Source: Halocaridina rubra (taxonomy: Eukaryota > Arthropoda > Malacostraca > Decapoda > Atyidae). Taken from it: DNA of 64,000 bases. The notes under the pieces are model-generated. The model saw only the letters and a program-made list of their open reading frames with translations. It did no database searches and was not told where the DNA came from. Position 1 is the stretch's first letter, and each line of letters opens with the position of its first letter. A program made the translations under genes and the position numbers. Positions 30,888-43,827 of this stretch are shown piece after piece. The DNA is taken from assembly GCA_037179515.1 (NCBI GenBank), contig JAXCGZ010015157.1:62001-126000 (forward strand), given 5' to 3'.

Positions 30888-31208
30888 ATGGCTCCTAAGA
30901 AAGTGAAGTGCATTAGTGACAATGGCATTAAACACCCTAGATGCATAACAGTGGAAACAAAGAAAGAAATAATTTCTAAGCATGAAAATGGTGTTCATGT
31001 TTCTGATCTTGCCATGCAGTATAACATGGCAAAATCGACCATTTCTACCATATAAAAAAATAAAGAGGTCTTTAAAGAAGCTGATATGGCTAAGGGAGTG
31101 ACTATATTAACGAAAAATAGGCCACAATTGATAGAAGAGGTGGAAAAGTTATTATTGGTTTGGATAAATGCTAAACAACTGGTTAGAGATAGTGTTAGTG
31201 AGGCATAA
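30888..31208 (+). pseudogene. Tigger1-like transposase N-terminus
   Basis: ATG at 30888: MAPKKVKCISDNGIKHPR, EIISKHENGVHVSDLAMQYN, MAKSTISTI, a stop, then KEVFKEADMAKGVT and RPQLIEEVEKLLLVWINAKQ. This is the helix-turn-helix of the Tigger1-type DNA-binding region, closely matching 19292-19620. It is cut at SEA (31208) by the Tigger-C insertion and resumes at 36479. Confidence 0.88.
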
Positions 31209-31416
31209 TACACTCAGTTAGCTTTTTACGCATGTTTAAAATATGCGAAATTAGAATAACGCCCCCAAAAAATAATAGTAAAAAAATGCGAAATACACGA
31301 ATAACGCCCGCCAAAAAAATGCGACATTTTTTTGTTCATTTTAGTAAATAATTTACCGCCTCGGAGGCTCTTCCCCGCCATGCTGCCATGTGCTTCTGTG
31401 TATCTTTACCCAGCAT

Positions 31417-32160
31417 AGTGCGTGGATATATCTCTTGTTCTAACTGTGTTTGTGTTTTCAGTTCTTTTATAATTTAAAGATTATACACTGTACTATCATG
31501 GCCAGTAAACACCCAGGAAAAGACTCTGGAAGTGCTTCTATTCCCAAAAGAGCGAGAAAGGCAATAATTCTTGAAGTAAAATTGCAAGTGTTGGGCCATT
31601 ATGAGCGTGGTGAGAGTATGGTCGCCATTAAACCGGAGATGCATCTCGGTGAAAGCACGCTGCACACTATCCGTGAAAATGCGGAAAAAATAAAGAAAAG
31701 TGCAAGAGCTGGAGTTAGTTTAATTGCAGCTAAGTCTTCATAGTCTCGATCGGAAAGTATGGAGAAAATAGAAAAAATGGTAAGTATGTGGATGAGCATT
31801 AAGTGTGTGGATATATCTCTTGTTCTAACTGTGTTTGTATTTTCAGTTCTTTTATAGTTTACCGATTATAGTACTGTATTATCATGGCTAGTAAACGCCC
31901 AGGAAAAGACTGTGGAAGTGCTTCTACTCCCAAAAAAGCGAGAAAGGCAATAAGCCTTGAAGCAAAACTTCAAGTGTTGGCCCGTTATGAGCGTGGTGAG
32001 AGTACAGTCACCATTAAAAGGGTGATGCATCTCCAGGAATGCACGCTGCGCACTATCCGTGAAAATGCGGAAAAAATAAATTAAAGTGCCAAAGCTGGTG
32101 TTAGTTTAACTGCGGCTAAGTCTTCATATGCACAATCGGATATTATGGAGAAAATGGAAA
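31417..32160 (+). repeat. ~385-bp direct duplication of transposase 5' end
   Basis: GTGGATATATCTCTTGTTC occurs at about 31424 and 31808, and ATGGC(C/T)AGTAAAC at 31499 and 31884. Each copy includes 5' leader with a pyrimidine-rich TTTTCAG, which could be a splice acceptor, and the first ~80 codons. Confidence 0.9.
31499..31743 (+). pseudogene. Tigger-C transposase N-terminus, first copy
   Basis: MASKHPGKDSGSASIPKR, then VKLQVLGHYERGESMVAI, HLGESTLHTIRENAEKI and SARAGVSLIAAKSS before a stop at 31741. This is a Psq/CENP-B type helix-turn-helix of a Tigger family distinct from the Tigger1-like one. The second copy starts at 31884 and differs by several substitutions, including a stop after EKIN. 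Confidence 0.85.
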
Positions 32161-32600
32161 AACTGCTAAGTACGTGGATGAAAATTAAGAACAGACATCA
32201 AACAAACTAGCCACATAATATCGTCAGGGAAAGTGTGTGAAATTTACGAGCATTTGAAATCCCAGGTGGAAGGCGAAGAAGTAAAACCCTTTACAGCCAG
32301 CTCTGGTTGGTTTTCTAATTTTCAGCGTAGGTTTGGTTATTTTAACAGAAACTTACAAGGCGAGAGCGCATCAGCAGATACGGAGGCGGCAAAACGAAAG
32401 CTGTACCCTACCATTGGAGCTAACGCTGAGGGCAACATGAAGTTTAAGCCGGTAATGATATATCATTCGGAATATCCTCGTGCACAAAAGGGTTACTATA
32501 AAGAGTTACTTCCAGTGCACTGGTATTCAAATAGGAACGGATGGATGACTGGGAGTATTTTTAAAGATTATTTCTTGACACATCAAAAAGATTTTTAGTG
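31884..32600 (+). pseudogene. Tigger-C transposase, second N-terminus plus deleted core
   Basis: MASKRPGKDCGSASTPKK, AKLQVLARYERGESTVTI, SSYAQSDIMEKMEKLLSTW, then a stop and NIVRESVCEIYEHLKSQ, EEVKPFTASSGWFSNFQRRF and NRNLQGESASADTEAAKR, the CENPB-type domain. An internal deletion of about 180 bp then joins directly to IGANAEGNMKFKPVMIYHSE and WYSNRNGWMTGSIFKDYF. The first catalytic aspartate segment (MDETALFWKR) is lost in this unit but present in later units. Confidence 0.85.
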
Positions 32601-35500
32601 GTGCTAAAGTTGACAAATTTAAAGCCAGCAGAGGTTGGTTTGAAAAATTTTGTTGAAGAACTGGGATTCACAGTATTGTTAGGCATGAAGAGGTGGCTAG
32701 TTCCTACCAATAGGCAGCGTAGGCGTACGTGCAAGAATTCGCCAAAGTTATAGAAAGCGAAGGTTACGTTTCGCCATATAATATCATCAGAGAAAAAGCG
32801 TGTGAGATTTACGAGCAATTGAAATCCCAGGTGGAAGGCGAAGAAGTAAAACTCTTTACAGCCAGCTCTGGTTGGTTTTCTAATTTTCAGCGTAGGATTG
32901 GTTATATGAACAGAATATTACAAGGCAAGAGCGCATCAGCAGATAGGGAGGCGGCAAAATGGTTTCCTACCGTATTAAAGGCCATCATAGAAGAAGGGGG
33001 ATACACGTCAAAGCAGATATTTCAATGTGGACGAAACTGCTTTATTCTGGAAGCGAATGCCAGAAAGGACGTATATTTACATACAAGAAAAACGTGTTTC
33101 AGGATATAAGGCAGCATAAGATCGCTTTACCCTACTGATTGGGGCTACTGCCGAGGGCGACATAAAGCTGAAGCCAGTAATGATATATCATTTGGAAAAT
33201 CCTCGTGCACTAAAAGGTTACTATAAAGAGTTACTTCCAGTACACTGGTATTCAAATAGGAAAGGATGGATGACTGGGAGTATTTTTAAAGATTATTTCT
33301 TGACACATCTCCAAAAAGATTTTTAGTGGTGCTAAAGTTGACAAATTTAAAGCCAGCAGAGGTTGGTTTGAAAAATTTTGTTGAAGAACTGGGATTTACA
33401 GCGTTGTTAGGCATGAAGAGGCGGCTAGTTCCTACCAATCGGCAGCGTAGGCGTACGTGCAAGAAGTCGCCAAAGTTATAGAAAGTGAAGGTTACGTTTT
33501 GCCATATATCGTCAGGGAAAAAGCGTGTGATATGTACGAGCATTTGAAATCCCAGGTGGAAGGCGAAGAAGTAAAACCCTTTACAGCCAGCTCTGGTTGG
33601 TTTTCTAATTTTCAGCATAGGTTTGGTTATTTTAACAGAAATTTACAAGGTGAGAGTGCATTAGCAGATACGGAGGCGGCAAAACGGTTTCCTGCCGAAT
33701 TAAAGGCCATCATAGAAGAAGGGGGATAAACGTCAAAGCAGATTTTCAATATGGACGAAACTGCTTTATTCTGGAAGCGAATGCCAGAAAAGATGTGTAT
33801 TTCCACAGAAGAAAAACATGTTTCAGGACATAAGGCAGTAAAAGATCGCTGTACCCTACTATTGGGGCTAACGCTGAGAGCGACTTGAAGTTGAAGCTGG
33901 TAATGATATATCATTCGGAAAACCCTCGTGCACTAAAGGGTTACTATAAAGAGTTACTTCCAGTGCACTGGTATTCAAATAGGAAAGGATGGATGACTGG
34001 GAGTATTTTTAAAGATTATTTCTTGACACATCTCCTAAAAGATTTTTAGTGGTGCTAAAGTTGACAAATTTAAAGCCAGCAGAGTTGGTTTGAAAAATTT
34101 TGTTGAAGAACTGGGATTCACAGCGTTGTTAGGCATGAAGAGGCGGCTAGTTCCTACCAATAGGCAGCGTAGGCGTACGTGCAAGAATTCGCCAAAGTTA
34201 TAGAAGGTGAAGGTTACGTTTCGCCATATAATATCGTCTGGGAATAAGCGTGTGAGATTTACGAGCAATTGAAATCCCAGGTGGAAGGCGAAGAAGTAAA
34301 ACCCTTTACAGCCAGCTATGGTTGGTTTTCTAATTTTTAGCGTAGGTTTGGTTATATTAACAGAATATTACAAGGCAAGAGCGCATCAGCAGATAGGGAG
34401 GCGGCAAAACGGTTTTCTGCCGAATTAAAGGCCATCACAGAAGAAGGGGAATATCCGTCAAAGCAGATTTTTAATATGGACGAAACTGCTTTATTCTGGA
34501 AGCGAATGCCAGAAAGGACATATATTTACATACAAGAAAAACGTGTTTTAGGATATAAGGCAGCAAAAGATCGCTTTACCCTACTGATTGGGGCTAACGC
34601 TGAGGGCGACATGAAGCTGAAGCCAGTAATGATATATCATTCGGAAAATCCTCGTGCACTAAAGGGTTACTATAAAGAGTTACTTCCAGTGCACTGGTAT
34701 TCAAATAGGAAAGGATGGATGACTGGGAGTATTTTTAAAGATTATTTCATGACACATCTCCAAAAAGATTTTTAGTGGTGCTAAAGTTGACAAATTTAAA
34801 GCCAGCAGAGGTTGGTTTGAAAAATTTTGTAGAAGAACTGGGATTCACAGCGTTGTTAGGCATGAAGAGGCGGCTAGTTCCTACCAATAGGCAGCGTAGG
34901 CGTACGTGCAAGAATTCGCCAAAGTTATAGAATGTGAAGGTTTAATTTCGCCATATAATATCGTCAGGGAAAAAGCGTGTGAGATGTACGAGCATTTGAA
35001 ATCCCAGGTGGAAGGCGAAGAAGTAAAACCCTTTACAGCCAGCTCTGGTTGGTTTTCTAATTTTCAGCGTAGGATTGGTTAATTTAACAGAAAATTACAA
35101 GGCGAGAGCGCATCAGCAGATACGGAGGCGGCAAAACGGTTTCTTGCCGAATTAAAGGCCATTATAGAAGAAGGGGGATATACGTCAAAGCAGATTTTCA
35201 ATATGGACAAAACTGCTTTATTCTGGAAGCGAATGCCAGAAAAGACGTTTATTTACATACAAGAAAAACGTGTTTCAGGATATAACGCAGCAAAAGATCG
35301 CTGTATCCTACTGACTGGGGGTAACGCTGAGGGCGACATGAACTTGAAGCTAGTAATGATATATCGTTCGGAAAATCCTCGTGCACTAAAGGGTTACTAT
35401 AAAGTTACTTCCAGTGCACTGATATTCAAATAGGAAAGGATGGATGACTAGAAGTATTTTTAAAGATTATTTCTTGACACATCTCCCAAACGAGTTAGAG
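32597..35500 (+). repeat. Chimeric ~725-bp tandem array of two Tigger families
   Basis: Each unit begins with a 178-bp piece of Tigger1-like coding sequence (at 32597, 33325, 34048 and 34773: AGTGGTGCTAAAGTTGAC to GTTACGTTTCGC) and continues with ~545 bp of Tigger-C coding sequence, from NIVREKACE to IFKDYFLTHL. Unit spacing is 728, 723 and 725 bp. The 178-bp piece is almost identical to 36533-36710 in the flanking Tigger1-like host and shares its in-frame stops. The last unit leaves the array at about 35490 with Tigger-C sequence. Confidence 0.92.
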
Positions 35501-35700
35501 GTGTATTGCAAGAGTCAGGATTTACCCTTCAAATTTCTTTTCATTTTAGACAATGCTCCATCCCATCCTCCATAAATTGCCGATCTTCATCCAAATATAA
35601 AAGTTGTGTTTCTGCTGCAAACTACAACTTCCCTACTCCAACCAATGGACCAGGGGGTAGTGCAGTTGCTGAAGTCGTATTACCTTAAGCATTCTTTTAA
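34476..35700 (+). pseudogene. Tigger-C transposase catalytic segments
   Basis: The unit at 34476-34775 is open for 99 codons: MDETALFWKRMPERTYIYI, GANAEGDMKLKPVMIYHSE and WMTGSIFKDYF. This holds the first Asp of the DDD/DDE core in the MDET motif. The final unit continues past 35490 with LEVYCKSQDLPFKFLF, ILDNAPSHPP (second Asp) and LLQTTTSLLQPMDQGVVQLL, then a C-terminal SSKTDVSMGDLE region to about 35820. A frameshift near 35405 and others break it. These are standard Tigger/pogo core motifs; the third acidic residue was not located with confidence. Confidence 0.85.
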
Positions 35701-36478
35701 AGACCTCAGCAGTAAGACTGACGTCAGCATGGGCGACCTTGAGAGAGGAGCTGAGGCCAGCAATATCTCGGCGGTAGACATTAAAAAGACTGCGGTTAAG
35801 GATTACTGTTGTTGCAAAATTCAAAATTTTTTTTAGTTTTTTAGTCTTGCTTTTGTCAATTGTTTTTATGTTATCTTTGATTACGTTTGCAGATGGGGTT
35901 CGTTCTAATGCTTCTCCCTCCTCTTCTGCTACCGCTTACGTCACGTGGTCACTGCCACCACGCTCATCCCATACCTGTTGCGCACCGTATATAGAGTGAG
36001 TAGAATGTGTTTTACATTTAGGCATTGCATAATGCAATTTTTTTTATAGTTTTTTAGTCTTGCTTTGGTTATTTTTTATTTTTATTTTACCTTTGTTTAC
36101 GTTTGCAGATAGAGGTTCATTTTCCCGCATCCTCCTCCTCTTCTATCGCTTAAGTTATGTGCTCACCGCCACCATGCAAGTCCCAGTGTATGCCTGTTGC
36201 CCACCGCATAATAGATTACAGTATGTTAATTTGCTTGCTGTACAGTAAATCTGAATATCTTTTGTACTCTTAAGAATAGCTACAGGTCTTTCTGCTTTGT
36301 TATGTACTTGTAAAATATGTTTTACTTATATCTTTGGCAGTGTGTCTATGTACAGTTGTGAAAAGTATCTATAAACATTATCATTGTTTCTGGAAAACGA
36401 CTTGTCACATTGCACGATTTTTACATTACAGAGCACTTAGGAGAACCTATCTGCACGTTATTCCAAGAACTAGGTGTA

Positions 36479-37222
36479 TGCGCTAAGGCCTTACAAATAT
36501 ACCATGATTTAGTAGCAAACACTCCAAGTTCTAGTGGTGCTAAAGTTGACAAATTTAAAGCCAGCAGAGGTTGGTTTGAAAAATTCTGCTGAAGAACTGG
36601 GATTCACAGCGTTGTTAGGCATGAAGAGGTGGCTAGTTCCAACCAATAGGCAGCGTAGGCGTACGGGCAAGAATTCGCCAAATTTATAGAAAGTGGAGGT
36701 TACATTTTGCAAACAAGTTTTTAACTGTGATGAAACCAGACTGTTTTGGAAGAAAATGCCTAAAAGAACGTATATGACCCAAGAAGAGAAGTCATTGCCT
36801 GGCCACAAATCAATGAAAGACAGGCTTACACTTTACGGTGCACTAATGCTAGTGGGGCCTGTGAGATTAAGCCTCTTTTAGTTTACCACTCTGAAAATTC
36901 GCGTGTTTTTAAGCACAATAACATGGTGAAGGATAGCCCTCCAGTAATGTGGAGGTCAAATCTAAAGGCTTGGGCCACACAGAATTTATTTATAGAGTGG
37001 CTGATTGAAGTGTTTGTGCCAACTGTGAAGAGATATCTTGAGGAAAGAGATTTGCCTCTTATTTGTCTCCTCAATATGGATAATGCTCCTGCCCATCCTC
37101 CAGGTTTGGAAGACCTTGCTCTAGAATAAGACTTCATAAGAGTCAAATTTTTGCCTCCCATCACCACATCTCTCCTCCAGCCAATGTACCAGCAAGTGAT
37201 TTCTAATTCTAAGAAACTCTTT
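36479..37222 (+). pseudogene. Tigger1-like transposase, middle part
   Basis: Continues the frame from 31208: AKALQIYHDLVANTPSSSGA, FKASRGWFEKFC, stop, RTGIHSVVRHEEVASS, then TRLFWKKMPKRTYMTQEEK, PLLVYHSE, PPVMWRSNLKAWATQ, FVPTVKRYLEERDLPL, CLLNMDNAPAHPPGLED and LLQPMYQQVISNSKKLF. These are the CENPB domain and DDE-type core with the second catalytic Asp in MDNAPAHPP. Several stops and one or two frameshifts. Interrupted after KKLF at about 37222. Confidence 0.88.
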
Positions 37223-37324
37223 GGGAGAAAAATCTCTATCATTCTCTTCAACATGGATAACTGGAACAATGGGTCCTCTGTGATGCTTCACCAATATAGG
37301 AAATATCCAGAGATTTCTTCACTA

Positions 37325-37327
<3 letters not shown>

Positions 37328-37407
<80 letters not shown>
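37328..37407. repeat. (TA)n microsatellite
   Basis: About 39 TA units left of the Tigger-A copy. Confidence 0.97.
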
Positions 37408-39075
<1,668 letters not shown>

Positions 39076-39420
39076 ATTACGAGTTTGTCATTAAACCATT
39101 AATTTTACAGTAAATAATGTAGTTTTGGTTGAATGAACAAGAGTTAATTAGATCTCTCTCTCTCTCTGTCAAACAGCAAACAAACTTTCGATATAATATC
39201 GTCAGGGAAATAGCGTGTAGAGAATATATATACAGGTATTTCATTTAAGTTTCCCATGAATATAGTATGATATACGTTTTCTTTGAACGAATTGTATACG
39301 TTGTCTTTTTCTTTCAGCTGACCTTATTTATTTCAAGATTTTGTGCAGATGGATAGAATACTGTTTAGAATTAAGGAATATGAATAATACTATAATCTTG
39401 AAAATTAGATAAACCCCGAA
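39076..39420 (+). repeat. Dispersed repeat, empty-site paralogue of 365-2331
   Basis: Matches 365-516 and 2148-2331 as one continuous sequence. At the point where Tigger-B copy 1 is inserted there is only GAATATATATACAGG (39222-39236). Little or no A-to-G excess here. Confidence 0.9.
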
Positions 39421-39429
39421 GGTCTTTTA

Positions 39430-39702
39430 GACTTAAATAGGACTAGCCAGGACAGTTCAATGTAAAGTCTTCCTTCATTTACAGTTCTTTTTCTATGCCT
39501 ACATCAAAACCGAATATTTCTGAATATTCGTTACACATCTCTTACTATCTCTTCACATATGATAAGTCACTACAATCTCCATTTCTGTTTCTCTTTACTT
39601 TATGCTTTTTCGTGCCTAGGCCCGATAAGGGCAATATTCTCTGCCCGTCCTAGTGTCACGCTTATTTAAAATAAAATAAATAAAAAAAAATAAAAATAAA
39701 AA
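39430..39702 (+). repeat. A-tailed retroelement 3' end
   Basis: Sequence from about 39530 with TGCCTAGGCCCGATAAGGGC and CGTCCTAGTGTCAC followed by an A-rich tail. A related A-tailed end lies at 50.99-51.08 kb, and the Tigger-A arms carry a derivative. The parent retroelement was not identified. Confidence 0.6.
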
Positions 39703-40330
39703 AAGAAGCTCTATACGAAAGGTCTTTTTGTCAGGTGTTTCCAGGTCACCAATGACATGGATTTGACCCTTCATGAATTCTGGAAAGACCGTTTTAATAT
39801 CCTCCATTGCAATGGCCTCATTGACAAGGCAAGGAAGATCTCATACTGTGCATTGAACTCCACCTGGAGGGAATTTTGGCCAGGTTGTGTTGCTGATAAA
39901 GACTTTGAGGGCTTCTAGCAGGAGTTAGCTATCAAAATTGTGGCCACGGGCAAAAGTATGGGCTTGGAAGTCAATGAGGAGGATGTAGATGATCACAAAT
40001 AAGAACTCACCATCGAAGAACTAATAGAGTTGCAACGTGAACAGGTGAGGACTCTCCAAGAGAAGCAGTCATCAGAGAAGGGGGATGCTAGGATAAAAAT
40101 TTCAAGACATTTTTAGTAAGTGGAGTGATGTGCAGGATTTTATTGAGAATCATCACCCTGACAAAACTGTGACGAACAAAGCAGTGAACATTTTAAATGA
40201 CAATGTGATGTCTTACTTTAAACAAATTTATCAACAAAGAAAAAGAAAAATTTATCTGGATCATTTTCTTGTACCACTAGTCAAGAGAACCATCTTCCAA
40301 AAGAGAACATAAAGAGAAAACACCAGAATA
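39703..40330 (+). pseudogene. Tigger1-like transposase C-terminus
   Basis: Resumes after the insert: KKLYTKGLFVRCFQVTND, LHEFWKDRFNI, NGLIDKARKISYCALNSTWR, FWPGCVADKDFEGF, a stop, then GLEVNEEDVDDHK, IEELIELQREQVRTLQEKQS and NHHPDKTVTNKAVNILND. This is the end of the catalytic domain and the Glu-rich C-terminus of Tigger1-type transposases. It agrees with 20.06-20.6 kb but has extra stops. The 3' UTR and degraded terminus reach about 40697. Confidence 0.88.
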
Positions 40331-40697
40331 CTGTCTGTATCTGAACAGTTACCTGACTTTTTATGGAAGGGGACTCTCCTTCAAAGAACTAGTCCTCCTC
40401 CACCACCATCCATGCGTGAGAGCAACAATTATCCACAATGGTAAATACAGTTCTGTACCATGCTTTATTTTAGTAAAGGAGAATTCCTTTGTATTATTAT
40501 TGTAATTTTTCTTTTACAGGTGTAATAATTAATTTTTTATTCGAAAAAATATTTAAATATGTATATTTACGGTGCTGAGGGATGGATTAATTGAAATTAC
40601 AAGCATATCAGTGAGGAAATTTGTTTCGCCCCATGAACATATCGCCCCACGGACAGGATTTAGGAACGGATTAATAACGTGACTATAGGTACCAATG

Positions 40698-40850
40698 TGT
40701 CTGCATAGTAACACTATATCTATTACTAAGAATATATATTAGTGATGAAAATTCTGCTTCATATATTCTGCAAATATTTACACCCAGCATCATATCAAAA
40801 GCATTTCACTAAGCTTTGACAGTACACTTTGTAAAAAACTTTGAATCAAT
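40698..40850. other. Unassigned AT-rich sequence
   Basis: Short AT-rich interval between the Tigger1-like end and the next element; nothing recognised. Confidence 0.5.
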
Positions 40851-42630
40851 TACTGGGCATTCCCGTATAAAGTCATTCCACCATTACGTAGGAGGCCAAT
40901 AAATAATTAATAATTCATTAATAAATTAGGTTTTCAAACCTACCAGGCTGGTGCAGTAAATTCAAACCACGCATGCAGAACAGTTTGTGAGCCTGGCAGA
41001 AGTATAGTCATATGGCATTGTTGGGTTTGTAAATACTGTATCAAGTTAATCTTTTTATTTATATATTAGTTTATATATTTTGTTATTTGAAGGAATTAGG
41101 CTTAATTTATTCATAAAATTATCAAATGCATATCCGTAAATACATTTTCTTTTTTATGCAAAAAATTGTGTTGAGGTTGGCAGAAGAACAGTCACACGAC
41201 ATTGCTGTATACATATTACTGTATCAAGTTAATGGTTTTATTTATTTATTTGTTTATGTATATAGTTATTTGAAGGACACACTTAATTTATTTACAAAAT
41301 TACCAAATACGTATCCGTATATACGATCTTTTTAATGCGTAAAATTGCGTTGAGGTTGGATGCAGAACAGTCACACTACATTGATGTATGCATATTACTG
41401 AATCCAGTAAATGGTATTATTTATTTATTTATTTATTTATGTATTTAGTTATTTGAGGAATTAGGCTTAATATATTTACAACATTACCAAATACATAGCC
41501 ATAAATACAAGCTTTAAGCAAAAAGGTTTGTTGAGGTTGGCAGAAGATAAATCACATGGCATTGATGTACAGCATACTTATATAATGTATCAAGTTAACG
41601 GTTTTATTTATTTATTTGTTAATGAATTTGGTTATTTGAAGGAATTAGACTAAATTCCTTTAAAATATTACCAAATACATATCCGTAAATACAATCTTTC
41701 TTATGCGAAAAATTGAGTTGAGGTTGGCAGAAGAATAGTCATATGACATTGTTGTATACGTACATACTGTATAAAGTTAATGGTTCTAATTATTTATTTG
41801 TTTATATATTTGATTATCTAAAGGACTTAGACTTAATTTATTAATAATATTACCAAATACATATCAGCAAATACGATCTCTATGCGAAAAAGTTTGTCGA
41901 GATTGGCAGAAGAATAGTCACAAAACATTGTTGTGCATGTATATATCAAGTTAATGGTTTTACTTATTCATTTATTTGTGCAATTTAGTTATTTGAAGGC
42001 TTTAGTTTAATTTATTCACAAATCTACCAAATATAAATTTTGGAGAAAGACAGCAACCAAAAGGACAGCACTAGAAGAAAAATAAGAACTCATTTTTAAG
42101 AGAAGTCCCGTTGTAAAGGCTGTGATTCTCACTCTCCTGTCCACCACATTGTTAATTGTGATAATTCGCTGTGAATGCACATTTTCAAAATCATGATGTT
42201 GTAAGTGCTTTGGCTGGATGACCAGTATCAACGACGCATCCAAGTAAGCCTCCTGTTGATTCAGGAGAAAGCAACTAGATAGTTTAATGCCGTGAAAATG
42301 GGAAAGGAGGGAAGAAGAAGCATCAACCACTTGTTCTTGTGCTCATTCACCGAAATTAAGCTGTTTGACCTTAAGTTGGATATGGGGTCTGAAGTTATCA
42401 AGATGCAAGCCAACCTCAGTAGTAAAGGTAAGCAATACTGCATAGTGTAGATTTAGTATTTTTATGTCTTAGATTAAGAACTTAGAATATGTTTATATGT
42501 TTTAGAGTATTTATTGTTAGCATTAGTGGGGGACCTAGGTCTGAATTATAGGTGTGTTCCTACTTAAGTCAAAATCTGTGTTAGGCAAGTTGTATGGAAC
42601 GGAAATCTGAAGATAAATGGGGACCCCCTG
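40851..42630 (+). mobile_element. Satellite-bearing DNA element, copy 1
   Basis: The right end AAATGGGGACCCCCTG next to TA matches the well-preserved right end of the copy at 43828-46101. The left end is degraded (ATTCCCGTATAAAGTCATTC). The two copies share the left ~100 bp, a satellite array and a ~600-bp right part (42.03-42.63 versus 45.52-46.10 kb). The CAGGGGGTCCC termini and TA target suggest a pogo/Tigger-type or related TIR transposon; no transposase was found. Confidence 0.8.
40980..42030 (+). repeat. ~180-bp satellite array 1
   Basis: The motif TTGAGGTTGGCAGAAGA (or variants) recurs at about 40984, 41171, 41350, 41531, 41718 and 41897, spacing 179-187 bp. Each unit holds CAAGTTAATGG, TATTTATTTATTTGTTTATG, AAATTACCAAATAC and a TATGCGAAAAA stretch. 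About six units, 10-20 percent divergent. Confidence 0.92.
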
Positions 42631-42632
42631 TA

Positions 42633-43825
42633 ATATGTTAATGTTATATTATTTGGTATCAAAAGCTCTGTTATTCTAACTTTATGGCTAGGAATTATAT
42701 TATTCAAATTTTTCCATATATCATGCTTAATGATAGATGTCGCTAAAGGCAATAACAATCATAATCCAAAAAAAAATCTATAGTACACGCCTTACATTTA
42801 CCTGGATTTACTTAACCAACCTTCACTTAATCAACTGTAAAACATTGACACTACAAACTAAAAAAAATGTTGAATGATGTACATGAGATCTAGAGGCAGG
42901 CTGTTGTTTAGCAAATTTCAGTTAACAATTAACTTACGCTAACCAAAGGATGACAAGAATTCAGAGTAAAATAATTATTTCTCCACATTACATCTATCAG
43001 AAACATAATTGAGAATTTTTCTCTATTATACAAGTAACCTCACCATTTGAGCTGAAGAGGATCTATTCCACCTCATTAATATGTTCATAATAAAAAAATG
43101 TACATTGACTCTCTCAAACTAAAACTCTATTTCTTTAGTAGTTAGGGGACAGTATAACATGAAGTTAGTCCATGGTAGTGCAGTTTCCTTTTACATAAAC
43201 AGTAGTTCTCTTACACCTACAGCAGATTTACTGAATGTAACTTTCCACATTCTGAAAATATCTTTGAATGAACAGACATTAAGTACTGTATTGCTAAGTA
43301 ATGGCAAAAGAACACATGCATAATGAAATTTACCTCTGGTTTTACGTCATGGACTCCCTTCTATAACCTGTAGAAGTACCTTATTATAGTTTCATTTTTA
43401 TTCCTTCCATTAGGTCCCATCCAGCAAATATAAATAACAAATATTATCCAACAAAAGAAATATAATTTTCTCTCAAAGCCTATAGAGAGTTACAGACTAT
43501 GCTAGTCTTGCCAAAAGCCATGCAGTAAAAAGTACTAGGCATTGCAGATTACAACCTGCATCTCATGAACTGCAGCTGATATACAATATATCTAAAGCAG
43601 TTTCATAAAGTATTGATAGTAGTGCTCACTGACAGCTATTTTACTAAAACAGCTAATATGTAACTAATGGGTATAAAACAATAAATATTTAATGTTTTAG
43701 TCTATAATATTTTGCAATGACCAAATACACTGGTTACAACAGTATAATAATATTTGTAACACTCAATACAGAAGGTACTTTATCCACAACACAGTTTAGA
43801 ATTTAGTAAATGGTTATAAAGCATA
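42633..43825. other. Low-repeat non-coding sequence (putative intron)
   Basis: About 1.2 kb without microsatellites, transposon matches or coding signal. Probably ancestral host sequence between two inserted elements. Confidence 0.5.
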
Positions 43826-43827
43826 TA

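Larger units (their letters stand above)
31211..36476 (+). mobile_element. Tigger-C DNA transposon, large copy with chimeric array
   Basis: Termini CACTCAGTTAGC and CCAAGAACTAGGTG, flanked by TA at 31209-31210 and 36477-36478; removing it rejoins the Tigger1-like frame (SEA...AKALQIYH). It is the only copy of this family in the window with sizeable transposase coding sequence. Its 5' region is duplicated (385 bp), its middle is a four-unit ~725-bp array, and its 3' end (35.83-36.48 kb) is the part shared with the MITEs. Confidence 0.9.
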
